From contig JALLAZ010002111.1 of assembly GCA_036939755.1 (NCBI GenBank), positions 1-17,008 on the forward strand: 17,008 bases of DNA, written 5' to 3'. Shown one piece after another: positions 8,071-15,059 of the stretch (within the stretch, counting starts at the first letter, position 1; each line of letters starts with the position of its first letter). This DNA is from Stephanodiscus triporus. Lineage: Eukaryota > Bacillariophyta > Thalassiosirophyceae > Thalassiosirales > Thalassiosiraceae. Under the pieces are notes generated by a model. The model saw nothing but the letters and a program-made list of their open reading frames with translations, did not search any database and was not told the origin of the DNA. A program made the position numbers and the translations under genes.

Positions 8071-10437
8071 CTATCCGCCCCCGGTCACGCTCATAATGCT
8101 ATCGTCCTCGCTGGACGTAGCTTGAGAGCGCGACCGGTTGTCGCTCGAGCCCGTGGTCCCCTCGGAACCCGAACTCGTACTGGATGCGGAGTCCTCATCG
8201 TCGCCGGTCATGTCGACCATTGACCTTGCATTGTCCTTCCTAGGCGGAGTTCCCATGACCGTGTCTGCTCCCTCCGCTATCTGAACCTTTTTGTGACGGT
8301 CGTGAATAGTTTTTCGCGATCCTACATCGTCGAGGTCGAACAGAGTTTCAGGAGCCGCGAAGCGTGTCTGGTTTCTAGCGGAGTTTTTTCCAAGCAAGCC
8401 AAATTCATCCCTGAACCACGCAGCACCTTCAAAGTCTTTTGCTCTCTCTGCCTGGATACTATCCTCCGCTGTAATCAATGTCTTAGTTGTTGGATCCCAT
8501 TTGCATCTATGCCTTTCAGCGAGCATCGTCGCCTCGCATGAGTTCTTGAGTAGATCCTCAACAAAGTCCGCAGGAAGATCGTAGTCAATGAGCGTATGGT
8601 ACAAATAGGCGGGCAAATTTTTGTTCATCATACCAATCATCCGTTCAGCCTCCGGGGTGTTTGGCACCACTAAGTGTGTTGGTTTTGAGATACTGCTTTG
8701 ATGGGCCTCCGCTATTGCTGGACGGCCATCACTCATCTTAACGAAATTCATAAGCGCATACCGAAGTGAATAACTGCCCACCGCTTTCCGCGTTACAGGA
8801 TGGTAGACCGTTGCGGAGTAGTCTAGATCAATCACCCCAACCAGATCTTCAGCTGTCATCGATACTTCATAGTTAGTGTGTTTCTGCGCGATCTCAACCT
8901 GTTTTTTCGCCTCGCTCGCTGTTGACTTGGTATCTGTGACCTCACTCAGATGCGCATGAACTCCCCAGAACATTTCCACACATTTATAAGTTTTTGCAAT
9001 CTCCACTAAGCTCTTCATCTTCGCTGCATATTTACTGGGCACCTCTAGGTGCCATGTTTTCCGTGCATATTGCGCCCGATTGTTCAACTTATGGAATGTT
9101 GATACCTCTTCACCCCGTAATTTCGCTGCTTGAATTTTTAGGGTCATTGCTGGAAGAGACGATGTGTCCTCAACATCCAGATCCATCGTGAAATCGTAGA
9201 GTTCAGAATCGAGTGCATCCTGACGAGCTTTTTCCTGAGCCATGAGAAGAATCCTCTTGAGTTCCTCCAGAATTACATCTTTAGGGGTGAGTTTCGAGAC
9301 CTTGTAGAGACTGACCACCGTCTCACTATCCACGAACTGTAGCTCTTTTATTTGAAGCCTAACCCCATTCATGCGAGCCCACTCATGTGTAGTGCGATCA
9401 ATAATATCTTTAGGCGGTACCATCGAGGACACAAACATCGAGAAATAGACTGTCGGGTCTTGAAACTCTTCCTTTTTTGTCGTCTTCCTCGAGGTACGTC
9501 CATCCTCCTCCTTGTCCCATTTCTTTCTCTTGCTGAATACTGTCGGACCGTTTCCTGAGATCTTAATGTGTTCTCCTAGTTTCGTCATATTGGGGGATAT
9601 ATCCCCTTTCGTGGTAATATCCTTGGCCGTAGACTTGGGGTTCAGGGGGTTAATCACAAATTGCTTGTCAACTATCTGGGCATTTGCTAGAAATGCCATT
9701 AACGCTTGCGTAAATTCTTCAAATTTTTTCTCGCTTGTAAGAAGTATCGCTAGCTCGAAAATCGTGCGCTTGTATTCGTGGTCTACAGGTTCAGTCGAAG
9801 GAGTTAGTCTTAGTGCAGTCTTCAGAGTTGGGATCGTGGGGTCTGGAGGTGACACCTGTCGTGCTGCTGGCTTATTTCGTCGCGAGGGCACTTTACTTGA
9901 ACCCGGCCGTTTCTTCATAGGAGAGCGCTCGTCCTCGTCACCGTCCTCTTGATTTCCCGCCGCCAACTCGTCAAGACCATTCATAATATTATGCACGTCC
10001 GCTGTGAAATCAAGTCCCTCAGAGTGCGTCGTTCCTTCTGATAGAGCCGCAGGCGCATCCTCGTCCGTCTTAGAAGTTTCCTCACTATCTTTCGCGGCGG
10101 ACTCCTCATCTTTTTGTCGTTTCTCCTCTGCTTCCAAGCGTTGCCGTTCCTGTTGATGATGTTTCTTGTTAAGTAACCGAATTTCCTCGAGTTCCCGGGA
10201 TATCGCCGTCGCCGTTCTACCTGCAGAGCGTGTTTGCATCGTTGGTAGCATCGTTCCGCGTGATAACGAGAGTGGTATATTCGGAGCGGGTTGAGGCCGT
10301 GGTTTGACGTCCGCGGTATAAATCAGTGCGGTTCTGCCTTGATGGATGATGTCGAGGTGTGCCGAGATGAAAAAAGTTAGAAAAATGATGACATAATGGT
10401 ACATCACCCCTGCCCCGAAGGGTAGATGGTGCCCCAT
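8071..10437 (-). CDS. ORF1 (gag-like) protein of the non-LTR element
   Basis: A 788-aa protein in the ORF1 position, probably the RNA-binding partner of the RT. The ATG at 10437 has A at -3 and G at +4; ATGs at 10251 and 10239 (residues 63 and 67) are alternatives and would drop an odd hydrophobic segment (residues 12-31) that seems out of place in a gag-like protein. Residues 76-120 are a charged predicted coiled coil. Residues 120-210 are acidic, then basic and Pro-rich. Residues 225-290 and 355-440 look globular (DPTVYFSMFVSS, HEWARMNGVRLQIKELQF), a pattern I associate with ORF1 proteins of diatom elements. The C-terminal 60 residues are Ser/Asp/Gly-rich. I see no CCHC zinc knuckle and no RRM. 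It ends in TAG 8073-8071, with the EN frame already open in the -1 frame. Confidence 0.75.
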   Translation of the reverse strand: MGHHLPFGAGVMYHYVIIFLTFFISAHLDIIHQGRTALIYTADVKPRPQPAPNIPLSLSRGTMLPTMQTRSAGRTATAISRELEEIRLLNKKHHQQERQRLEAEEKRQKDEESAAKDSEETSKTDEDAPAALSEGTTHSEGLDFTADVHNIMNGLDELAAGNQEDGDEDERSPMKKRPGSSKVPSRRNKPAARQVSPPDPTIPTLKTALRLTPSTEPVDHEYKRTIFELAILLTSEKKFEEFTQALMAFLANAQIVDKQFVINPLNPKSTAKDITTKGDISPNMTKLGEHIKISGNGPTVFSKRKKWDKEEDGRTSRKTTKKEEFQDPTVYFSMFVSSMVPPKDIIDRTTHEWARMNGVRLQIKELQFVDSETVVSLYKVSKLTPKDVILEELKRILLMAQEKARQDALDSELYDFTMDLDVEDTSSLPAMTLKIQAAKLRGEEVSTFHKLNNRAQYARKTWHLEVPSKYAAKMKSLVEIAKTYKCVEMFWGVHAHLSEVTDTKSTASEAKKQVEIAQKHTNYEVSMTAEDLVGVIDLDYSATVYHPVTRKAVGSYSLRYALMNFVKMSDGRPAIAEAHQSSISKPTHLVVPNTPEAERMIGMMNKNLPAYLYHTLIDYDLPADFVEDLLKNSCEATMLAERHRCKWDPTTKTLITAEDSIQAERAKDFEGAAWFRDEFGLLGKNSARNQTRFAAPETLFDLDDVGSRKTIHDRHKKVQIAEGADTVMGTPPRKDNARSMVDMTGDDEDSASSTSSGSEGTTGSSDNRSRSQATSSEDDSIMSVTGGG

Positions 10438-10775
10438 CGTCCAATGACGGTAATTTCCGTTTCTTGTGTAAAGGAAGATCTTGTTGGAATAAAGGAAGTC
10501 TTATCAATTAGGATCGGGAATTAGATGCTTCGTCGGTTCTTGTTAGCTTGGTCAGGGTCTTGTAGGCTAGTCTTGTAGAAATCTATTTTTCGAGCTCTGG
10601 GTCTTATAGATTATCCGTGAGTGTCCTGCAGGGAATCGCAGCTGGGAGTGTCTTAGGGAAGGCACGTAGTTGCTATTCCAGGTGTTGATGTTAAACTCTA
10701 GAGCGGGTCAGAAGATTCGTAGCTAGTGTTTACTTGTTGATAGAGCAATATGTGACTTGGAGTTTCTGAAGAGCA
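10438..10775. other. Region upstream of ORF1; probable element 5' UTR
   Basis: 338 bases without a convincing gene. Small frames here lack an ATG or overlap ORF1. It must include some of the element's 5' UTR and internal promoter, but I see no box or boundary that fixes the 5' end. Confidence 0.4.
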
Positions 10776-11129
10776 CTAGGACCTGCCGCAGAGACAGCAA
10801 GGCAACCGAGAAGGAAAGATAGTGATATTATGCCCCTCGCGCGACGGTCCTCCGTTAGACCAATAGCCCTCTTCACCAAAGAGGATAAGGGTGTACCACG
10901 GGCCTCCTTTCTCTTGAATGGAGCGGGCGTTGTGTTGTTTCCACTTTAAACGCAAACTTCTCCTCGGCTTTTTTGCCAGATGTCTAGCGACGTCGTCTAA
11001 ATGTCTCCTCACAAATCGTAGGTGTACCAACCGTTGAACTCCTTCAATTAGTTTACGCTGGTCCTTGGGTTCCCGTGCGAAGAATCGTTTTTCGTGGCGT
11101 CGTAGTTCTGAGGTAAAGTTGTAGGTCAT
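10776..11129 (-). CDS. Small hypothetical protein with a repeated PRRSLRL domain, copy A
   Basis: A 117-aa frame from the ATG at 11129. Residues 10-45 are very basic. The stretch at 10991-10863 (43 codons, with PRRSLRLKW and YTLILFGEEGY) matches a second minus-strand segment at 11364-11254 (37 codons). In the shared PRRSLRLxW block six of nine codons differ only synonymously, one codon changes the residue and two are identical, as expected for coding sequence kept by selection. I do not recognise the family. The last 25 residues (Cys-rich, ending CCLCGRS) look less natural, so the 3' end may be a frameshifted tail. It may be a host gene remnant or an upstream ORF of the retrotransposon. Confidence 0.4.
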   Translation of the reverse strand: MTYNFTSELRRHEKRFFAREPKDQRKLIEGVQRLVHLRFVRRHLDDVARHLAKKPRRSLRLKWKQHNARSIQEKGGPWYTLILFGEEGYWSNGGPSREGHNITIFPSRLPCCLCGRS

Positions 11130-11167
11130 GAGTTGTTTGATTGAAGTTGGTTTGTAGAGAATTGAAA

Positions 11168-11433
11168 TTAATCGTCGTCCAAATAGGCATAAGCTTCCGG
11201 ATAGTAACGATCGTAGCCAACAGCGGGGTATTCGTCTGGAAAAATGGATCGGTGTATCCTACTTCACCAGAAAGGATGAGGTAGTATTCTATTCCCCCCG
11301 CGTTGTCCCGAAGCCACTGTAACCGAAGGCTTCGTCTGGGTATCGCGGAAAGTCTAGCCGCCAAACTCCCGGAGATGGGCTGCGTCTCTGTTTCGTCGAT
11401 GGGTGCGATCCTCTCGGCGTTGACGTCGGATTC
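11168..11433 (-). pseudogene. PRRSLRL domain, copy B, frame-disrupted
   Basis: A minus-strand frame is open after the TAA at 11436-11434 and contains the domain at 11364-11254 (PRRSLRLQWLRDNA, YYLILSGEVGY), preceded by protein-like sequence (ERIAPIDETETQP). It has no ATG. From 11236 to the TAA at 11170-11168 a different frame reads DEYPAVGYDRYYPEAYAYL followed by three Asp and a stop, which looks like a natural acidic, Tyr-rich C-terminus. The switch falls at a run of five T on the coding strand (11244-11240), so a single-base indel would explain it. An intron ending in TTTTTCCAG is the alternative. No function can be given. Confidence 0.4.
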
Positions 11434-11436
11434 TTA

Positions 11437-11780
11437 ATTGTGTTCTGGTGGAACGGCGTCGCATTCAGTTGCAGTTGAGGAAGATTAACTAGGTTGTTTT
11501 GGTAATTGTGTGTGGTAGAAAATTACGTAGCAATGCTGTGGGTTTGCCGATGGTTGATTTTGGGGTGATGTCAAAGGATGGAAAGGGGGGAAAGGCCGGA
11601 TAATTCTCTCCCCAAATAATAATAATTAATTGTGATTTTTTATTTGGAATGGAACCGCGGGCAAGGAGGGGGAGATCCCAGCCGTTGGTGGTAATGGTTG
11701 TAGTTGTGGCTGATCTGTCGAACAGTGGGATACACCTGGTACAATCGATGTGTGCCGTCACTTGTAGATAACAGCCGAAC
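11437..11780. other. Intergenic region upstream of the P-loop gene
   Basis: 344 bases with AT-rich patches (AATAATAATAATTAATT at about 11617-11632) and a G-rich stretch near 11580. It lies between the 5' side of the minus-strand domain remnants and the plus-strand P-loop gene, so it may hold divergent promoters. I see no RNA gene or clear promoter box. Confidence 0.4.
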
Positions 11781-12950
11781 ATGAAACATGCACATTCATG
11801 CGACAGCAGCCTTAATCAAGGTCGCAATATTGTCGGTTTGGCCAGGGTGCGTATTTTTCCTGGATCGTCGCTACCCTCATTGACGCCTCCGCCGCCGCCT
11901 CCGTCGTCCCCGCCACCCAAGCCGGCACACATTTGCAAGATTGCGGTACTGGGTGATGCGTTCAGTGGAAAGTCGTCGCTGGTTCAAAAATTCATTTCCC
12001 GAAAGTATGCCAACAGTAAATGCGTCGATAATTATGGAGATGTATGCGACGATGATGCGAATCCCAACGGAACAGCATCTACTGCGAGCAATAGCGTCGG
12101 GACGAGTTTAGGCGCCCCCAGCTGTGAACTGTGCGAGCCTACCTTGGCAGACTATCACAAAAAAGATATCACTGTTTGGGACCAAAACAGACAAGATCAT
12201 AAATATGGCGAACCGTTGAAGCCAAGGCCACTTTGCATTCGAGTCCAGTGTTGGGATATAAATATCCACCGGCATCATTTAACCGAGCAACAAACTGAAC
12301 CAGACACTTCTTCATGCTCCCATTCGATAATATCGGAGTCGTCCCTTCGCCATAGCACCAACATATTACCATTGCTACCATTAATTAAGAAAATGAACGG
12401 GATCATTATTGTCTGTCGAAGCCCTCTCTCACCATCACACACTTTACACTCATCCAATGCGTCATTCACATCCTATACATCCCATGCATCCTGTAGCGAG
12501 TGGCCAGAATTAGACACGTTAGAGGAGCAGATTCGGCGATGGATGGCTTTTCTACAGGGAGAAGAGATCGATTGCGAATTGCGGAATACAACAACTTTTG
12601 TTCTTTTGTCCTGTGCAGATCTGGCTATTGTTGATTACTCTCCCAGGGAATGGATGCAGCTCACTGTTAGAATGCAAGAAATTTGTGAGGGTTGTGGCAT
12701 CAACTCATGGAAGATGGGCACTTGTTTTGATACCAGCACATTGTTTGATGTGGGCTTGCTTCAGAATCAGAAATCCTCGTTGCTGAAACGAATGTTGCAA
12801 CAGCAGATTCGGCTACTGGAGGAGTTGGAAGATGCAATCGAATCGGCATTGATCGATGTTATTTCGATGCACCTAGGTCGAGCAAGGAAGATACAGCATC
12901 TTTATTCAAGTCAGGGTATGCATCAATTATATAATTCAGACTTAATATAA
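11781..12950 (+). CDS. Atypical Ras/Rab-like P-loop GTPase-related protein
   Basis: A 389-aa protein. After a Pro-rich N-terminus (residues 30-48) comes a clear small-GTPase core start: KIAVLGDAFSGKSSLVQKF, with P-loop G58-S65 (GDAFSGKS). PTLADY near 120-125 may be the switch I region. The G3 box is WD-I at 158-160 with no following Gly or Gln, where Rab proteins have WDTAGQ. The G4 position reads SCAD (277-280) instead of NKxD, and G5 is hard to place. Two large low-complexity insertions lie at about 80-115 and 168-240. The C-terminus is helical and has no prenylation cysteine. The Walker A lysine and serine suggest nucleotide phosphate binding, but the altered G3 and G4 argue against normal GTP hydrolysis and guanine selectivity. 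The start is the first ATG; an N-terminal intron is possible. Subfamily not recognised. Confidence 0.65.
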   Translation: MKHAHSCDSSLNQGRNIVGLARVRIFPGSSLPSLTPPPPPPSSPPPKPAHICKIAVLGDAFSGKSSLVQKFISRKYANSKCVDNYGDVCDDDANPNGTASTASNSVGTSLGAPSCELCEPTLADYHKKDITVWDQNRQDHKYGEPLKPRPLCIRVQCWDINIHRHHLTEQQTEPDTSSCSHSIISESSLRHSTNILPLLPLIKKMNGIIIVCRSPLSPSHTLHSSNASFTSYTSHASCSEWPELDTLEEQIRRWMAFLQGEEIDCELRNTTTFVLLSCADLAIVDYSPREWMQLTVRMQEICEGCGINSWKMGTCFDTSTLFDVGLLQNQKSSLLKRMLQQQIRLLEELEDAIESALIDVISMHLGRARKIQHLYSSQGMHQLYNSDLI

Positions 12951-13118
12951 TATATTAATATTGCATAATTTTTGTCAATGAAATCAAGTCCCCGATATCT
13001 CACATTCTTCCAGCAATAATGATGTAACTTTGCGTGTCTCGTGTTGAAATATCTGTTATCATAATGCATTCACGAACATACCTAATTTCCCCATGCCGAA
13101 TCCTATACCCATACCGTT
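12951..13118. other. Convergent intergenic spacer
   Basis: 168 bases between two convergent genes. It opens with an AT-rich palindromic stretch (AATATATTAATATT at about 12950-12963), plausibly part of the poly-A/termination signal of the P-loop gene. No gene seen. Confidence 0.4.
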
Positions 13119-14036
13119 TTATGCTGTCAAAAAATAAGAATACTCATCAACATAAAGGTTCCCACTTGATATTTTAATTGTTGCATCTGACTTTGCCACA
13201 CGGTAAACACCCTTCCAATCCAATACTGCCTCCTTCTCTACTCCAAAACATTCAAACTTTTCTCCCTCCTCGCCATTCAGCAATGTTTTGTCAATAACCA
13301 GGTCCAATTCTTCCACTTTGGCTGAACCACGGTCCCAGTGCGGACCAGGCGTGAAATCACGATCAAATAGTGCCGTAATAACATCAAAGGCAAGTGCGTG
13401 AGCAGATATTTTTCCAGAGTGAAAGCTGTTGATGCATTTTCGAACATTATTTTGTGAAATGTCCAAATTGCCGTAGAACTTTCCCTCATTTTTTTCTTCC
13501 TTGGATCGGATGTGCAATTTCATCTTGATTGGGATCTGCGGGCTGCTTGCTGCATCGTGCTCTACATGCCTCTTCAGTAGACTAGGAGGCGGCGCAGGAT
13601 GGCTATTTTTCGGCGACCGTGCACGTTCGGCATCTTCTTTCGTATGATGAGCTTTGGAACACGCTGTCTCTTGCCGGTAAAGGCGATTGTGTACTGCGTT
13701 CCCGTCACGAGGGCTGGCGATTTTCCTTGGACTCGACAGCCTCTCGCTGTCACCCGGACTGTGATGCGCCGCAGACGAAATCGTTTCATGCGTAGCGAGA
13801 CGATTGAAGAATTCATCTTTTTGTGTTGGCGTTCGCGTTGGAATCTTCAGTGGATCAAATTGATCTTGCGGAGGGTTCAAATGTTGAAGCTTCGTAGGAT
13901 TTTTTGTCCTCGGAGACAATGCGCCGGCGTCTCGGAGTCGCCGCTGCTGCAACTGTTCACGGCGTTCCTTCGCCTCGGCTTCCCTCGCTTTAGACGCGGC
14001 GGTTCCATTGCCTGCAAGGCGTTCGAAAATGGTCAT
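13119..14036 (-). CDS. Hypothetical 305-aa protein with a four-fold RL..T..S.A motif and a conserved-looking C-terminus
   Basis: The ATG at 14036 opens a 305-aa frame. The N-terminal half carries a degenerate repeat of about 15 residues four times: FERLAGNGTAASKA (4-17), FNRLATHETISSAAHH (77-92), HNRLYRQETACSKAHH (116-131) and LKRHVEHDAASSPQ (154-167). The first three share R-L, a T/S core and Ala, and are separated by basic SPR/SPK stretches typical of disordered phosphorylation targets. The C-terminal 120 residues (about 185-305) are of normal complexity (FYGNLDISQNNVRKC, ALAFDVITALFDRD, DWKGVYRVAK) and look folded, with a mix of helices and strands. I do not recognise the domain. It shares a divergent upstream region with the zinc-finger gene. 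Confidence 0.65.
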   Translation of the reverse strand: MTIFERLAGNGTAASKAREAEAKERREQLQQRRLRDAGALSPRTKNPTKLQHLNPPQDQFDPLKIPTRTPTQKDEFFNRLATHETISSAAHHSPGDSERLSSPRKIASPRDGNAVHNRLYRQETACSKAHHTKEDAERARSPKNSHPAPPPSLLKRHVEHDAASSPQIPIKMKLHIRSKEEKNEGKFYGNLDISQNNVRKCINSFHSGKISAHALAFDVITALFDRDFTPGPHWDRGSAKVEELDLVIDKTLLNGEEGEKFECFGVEKEAVLDWKGVYRVAKSDATIKISSGNLYVDEYSYFLTA

Positions 14037-14148
14037 GGTGTAGAAGATAGTCGGCCAAACTTATCAAATTCCAGTAGATAGGATGAGATATGATGTTTAC
14101 CTCTAAAATAATAATGAGAAGCCTCACTGTCTTTGGTCCAGCTAGATT

Positions 14149-14204
14149 TAGAGTGTACTAGGTACTCCTACTATGTGATACTTAGAAGAGTATCGCACAC
14201 TCTA
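14149..14204. repeat. Nested inverted repeat
   Basis: An outer perfect 8-bp pair, TAGAGTGT (14149-14156) and ACACTCTA (14197-14204), encloses an inner stem of TGTGATACT (14174-14182) with AGTATCGCA (14189-14197), which has one G-T pair and a 6-nt loop. The two share base 14197, so they overlap slightly at the base. Confidence 0.65.
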
Positions 14205-14263
14205 CGATACTCCACTCTACTATTCTACTCTACTCTACATACCAACAACTGAGATATCTACCA

Positions 14264-14280
14264 TATCGTACTGTACGATA
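14264..14280. repeat. Perfect 17-bp palindrome
   Basis: TATCGTACTGTACGATA: two perfect 8-base arms around a single central T. A spacer this short favours a protein-binding site or cruciform over an RNA hairpin. Confidence 0.8.
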
Positions 14281-14331
14281 CCTACTACTGTTACTGTGGA
14301 GAGAATCTCCTTTACACCTTACTACATAGAG

Positions 14332-14381
14332 GTAGAGTACTTACCTATGGTACTCTACAGTATCTAGGTACCATAGTGTAA
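14332..14381. repeat. Two overlapping, mutually exclusive hairpins
   Basis: Stem 1: GTAGAGTAC (14332-14340) with GTACTCTAC (14350-14358), a perfect 9-bp stem and 9-nt loop. Stem 2: TTACCTATGGTAC (14341-14353) with GTACCATAG-T-GTAA (14368-14381), 13 bp with one bulged T at 14377. Both need bases 14350-14353, so only one can form at a time. Confidence 0.75.
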
Positions 14382-14541
14382 ATACATACGTACGTACCGC
14401 CTCGCGGCGCCTGACCACCCGACCGACCCCTCGCCCAGCCAAGAAAAAAGCCACTCCTGCCTCGCCGAGCGAAGCCGAGCAAACCGTTAAAGGCCAACCA
14501 AAACTAACGCAACATCAATCACCGACCGGATAAAGATCAAA

Positions 14542-15059
14542 ATGGGAAAAGGCTCCAATGCCCAAAAGTCTCAGCAGGCTCGCGAGCGCAACCAAAAAAA
14601 AATAGGGAAAACTGAAGAAGAACGGAAGTAAGTACTTATGATGTTTTCTGATATCGTGGTGTGTGGTGTGTAGGCCCTCCGTCGTCCTTAATGAGTGCAT
14701 ATCCCCCTTTCTGGTCCCCCCACTCCCCGCGCCACCTTCGATTTTTCGACAGAGCCTCCTCCGAAAAGGCAAAGAAAGATTCCGCTGCCTACATGTGTAA
14801 AATATGTCGTCAAACCTTCATGGTCAACGCCAAGGCGTCACTTCTTTATTTGCACATTACGGCCAAGCACGACGACAAAAAAGACGACCCCACGGCGTGC
14901 TTCGATTCTCTGGCGGGTTTCGACCCGGAAGATCCGGATGGGGAGAAGAAGGCGGCGAGCACCGTCGCGGGACCGGTCAAGCCGAAGAAGATCGTGAAAA
15001 AAGTTGATGATTTGTCGCTTCTTTTGGATGCCGGGTTGAACGTAGGGAAGAAGAAATGA
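14542..15059 (+). CDS. Small C2H2-type zinc-finger protein of the At2g23090/SERF-like type
   Basis: Two exons, 14542-14627 and 14753-15059, give a 130-aa protein. Exon 1 encodes MGKGSNAQKSQQARERN and a Lys-rich tail like the 4F5/SERF-type N-terminus of this family. The donor AA|GTAAGT at 14627/14628 and acceptor TTCGACAG ending at 14752 join in phase and give ...EEERKASSEKAKK. Exon 2 carries the finger C-K-I-C, a 15-residue spacer, then H-x4-H (YMCKICRQTFMVN ... LHITAKH), followed by an acidic stretch and a C-terminal KKVDDLSLLLDAGLNVGKKK segment that plant members lack as far as I recall. The family is a conserved eukaryotic group of small basic zinc-binding proteins of poorly known function. 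The start has a good context (AAAATGG). It is convergent with the nitronate monooxygenase. Confidence 0.85.
14628..14752 (+). other. Intron of the zinc-finger gene
   Basis: 125 nt, GTAAGT to TTTTTCGACAG, phase 2. The C/T-rich part at 14700-14730 can serve as polypyrimidine tract. Joining restores one continuous frame across the known family boundary; without splicing exon 1 hits TAA at 14629-14631. Confidence 0.85.

Larger units (their letters stand above)
1853..10437 (-). mobile_element. APE-type non-LTR retrotransposon with RNase H, near complete
   Basis: Three consecutive minus-strand ORFs (ORF1, AP-endonuclease, RT-RNase H-zinc finger), then a 3' UTR and a short tail. There is no integrase, protease or LTR, so this is a target-primed LINE-like element. 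EN before RT and RNase H after RT matches the I/Jockey-like group; the exact clade needs a phylogeny. The 3' end is set at the TTGTA-TTGTA-TTGAG tail at about 1848-1862, because NASP coding sequence begins right there. The 5' end is not determined: I give the ORF1 start, but a 5' UTR must extend past 10437. I found no target-site duplication by eye. Confidence 0.85.
14037..14541. promoter_or_regulatory. Shared divergent upstream region
   Basis: 505 bases between two genes transcribed away from each other, so it should hold both promoters and 5' UTRs. The middle (about 14149-14381) is packed with TACT/AGTA-rich inverted repeats. The 14400-14541 part is C-rich with no T runs and ends in AAAATGG at the zinc-finger start, like a 5' UTR. 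No TATA box is convincing. Confidence 0.5.

Noticed and set aside
1853..10437. LTR retrotransposon or endogenous virus
   Set aside because: No LTRs, protease, integrase or envelope; an AP-type endonuclease before RT identifies a non-LTR element.
10217..10507. 96-aa minus-strand frame over the ORF1 start
   Set aside because: It begins with TTG, not ATG, and overlaps the ORF1 N-terminus in another frame with no recognisable feature.
11489..11782. Third copy of the PRRSLRL domain (LIIIIWGENYP segment)
   Set aside because: Only the hydrophobic-GE-Y part resembles the other copies and the DNA is AT-rich low complexity; too weak to claim.
14661..14752. Zinc-finger gene starting at the ATG at 14661 without an intron
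   Set aside because: That N-terminus is intronic; splicing 14627 to 14753 gives the N-terminal domain typical of the family and a good start context.
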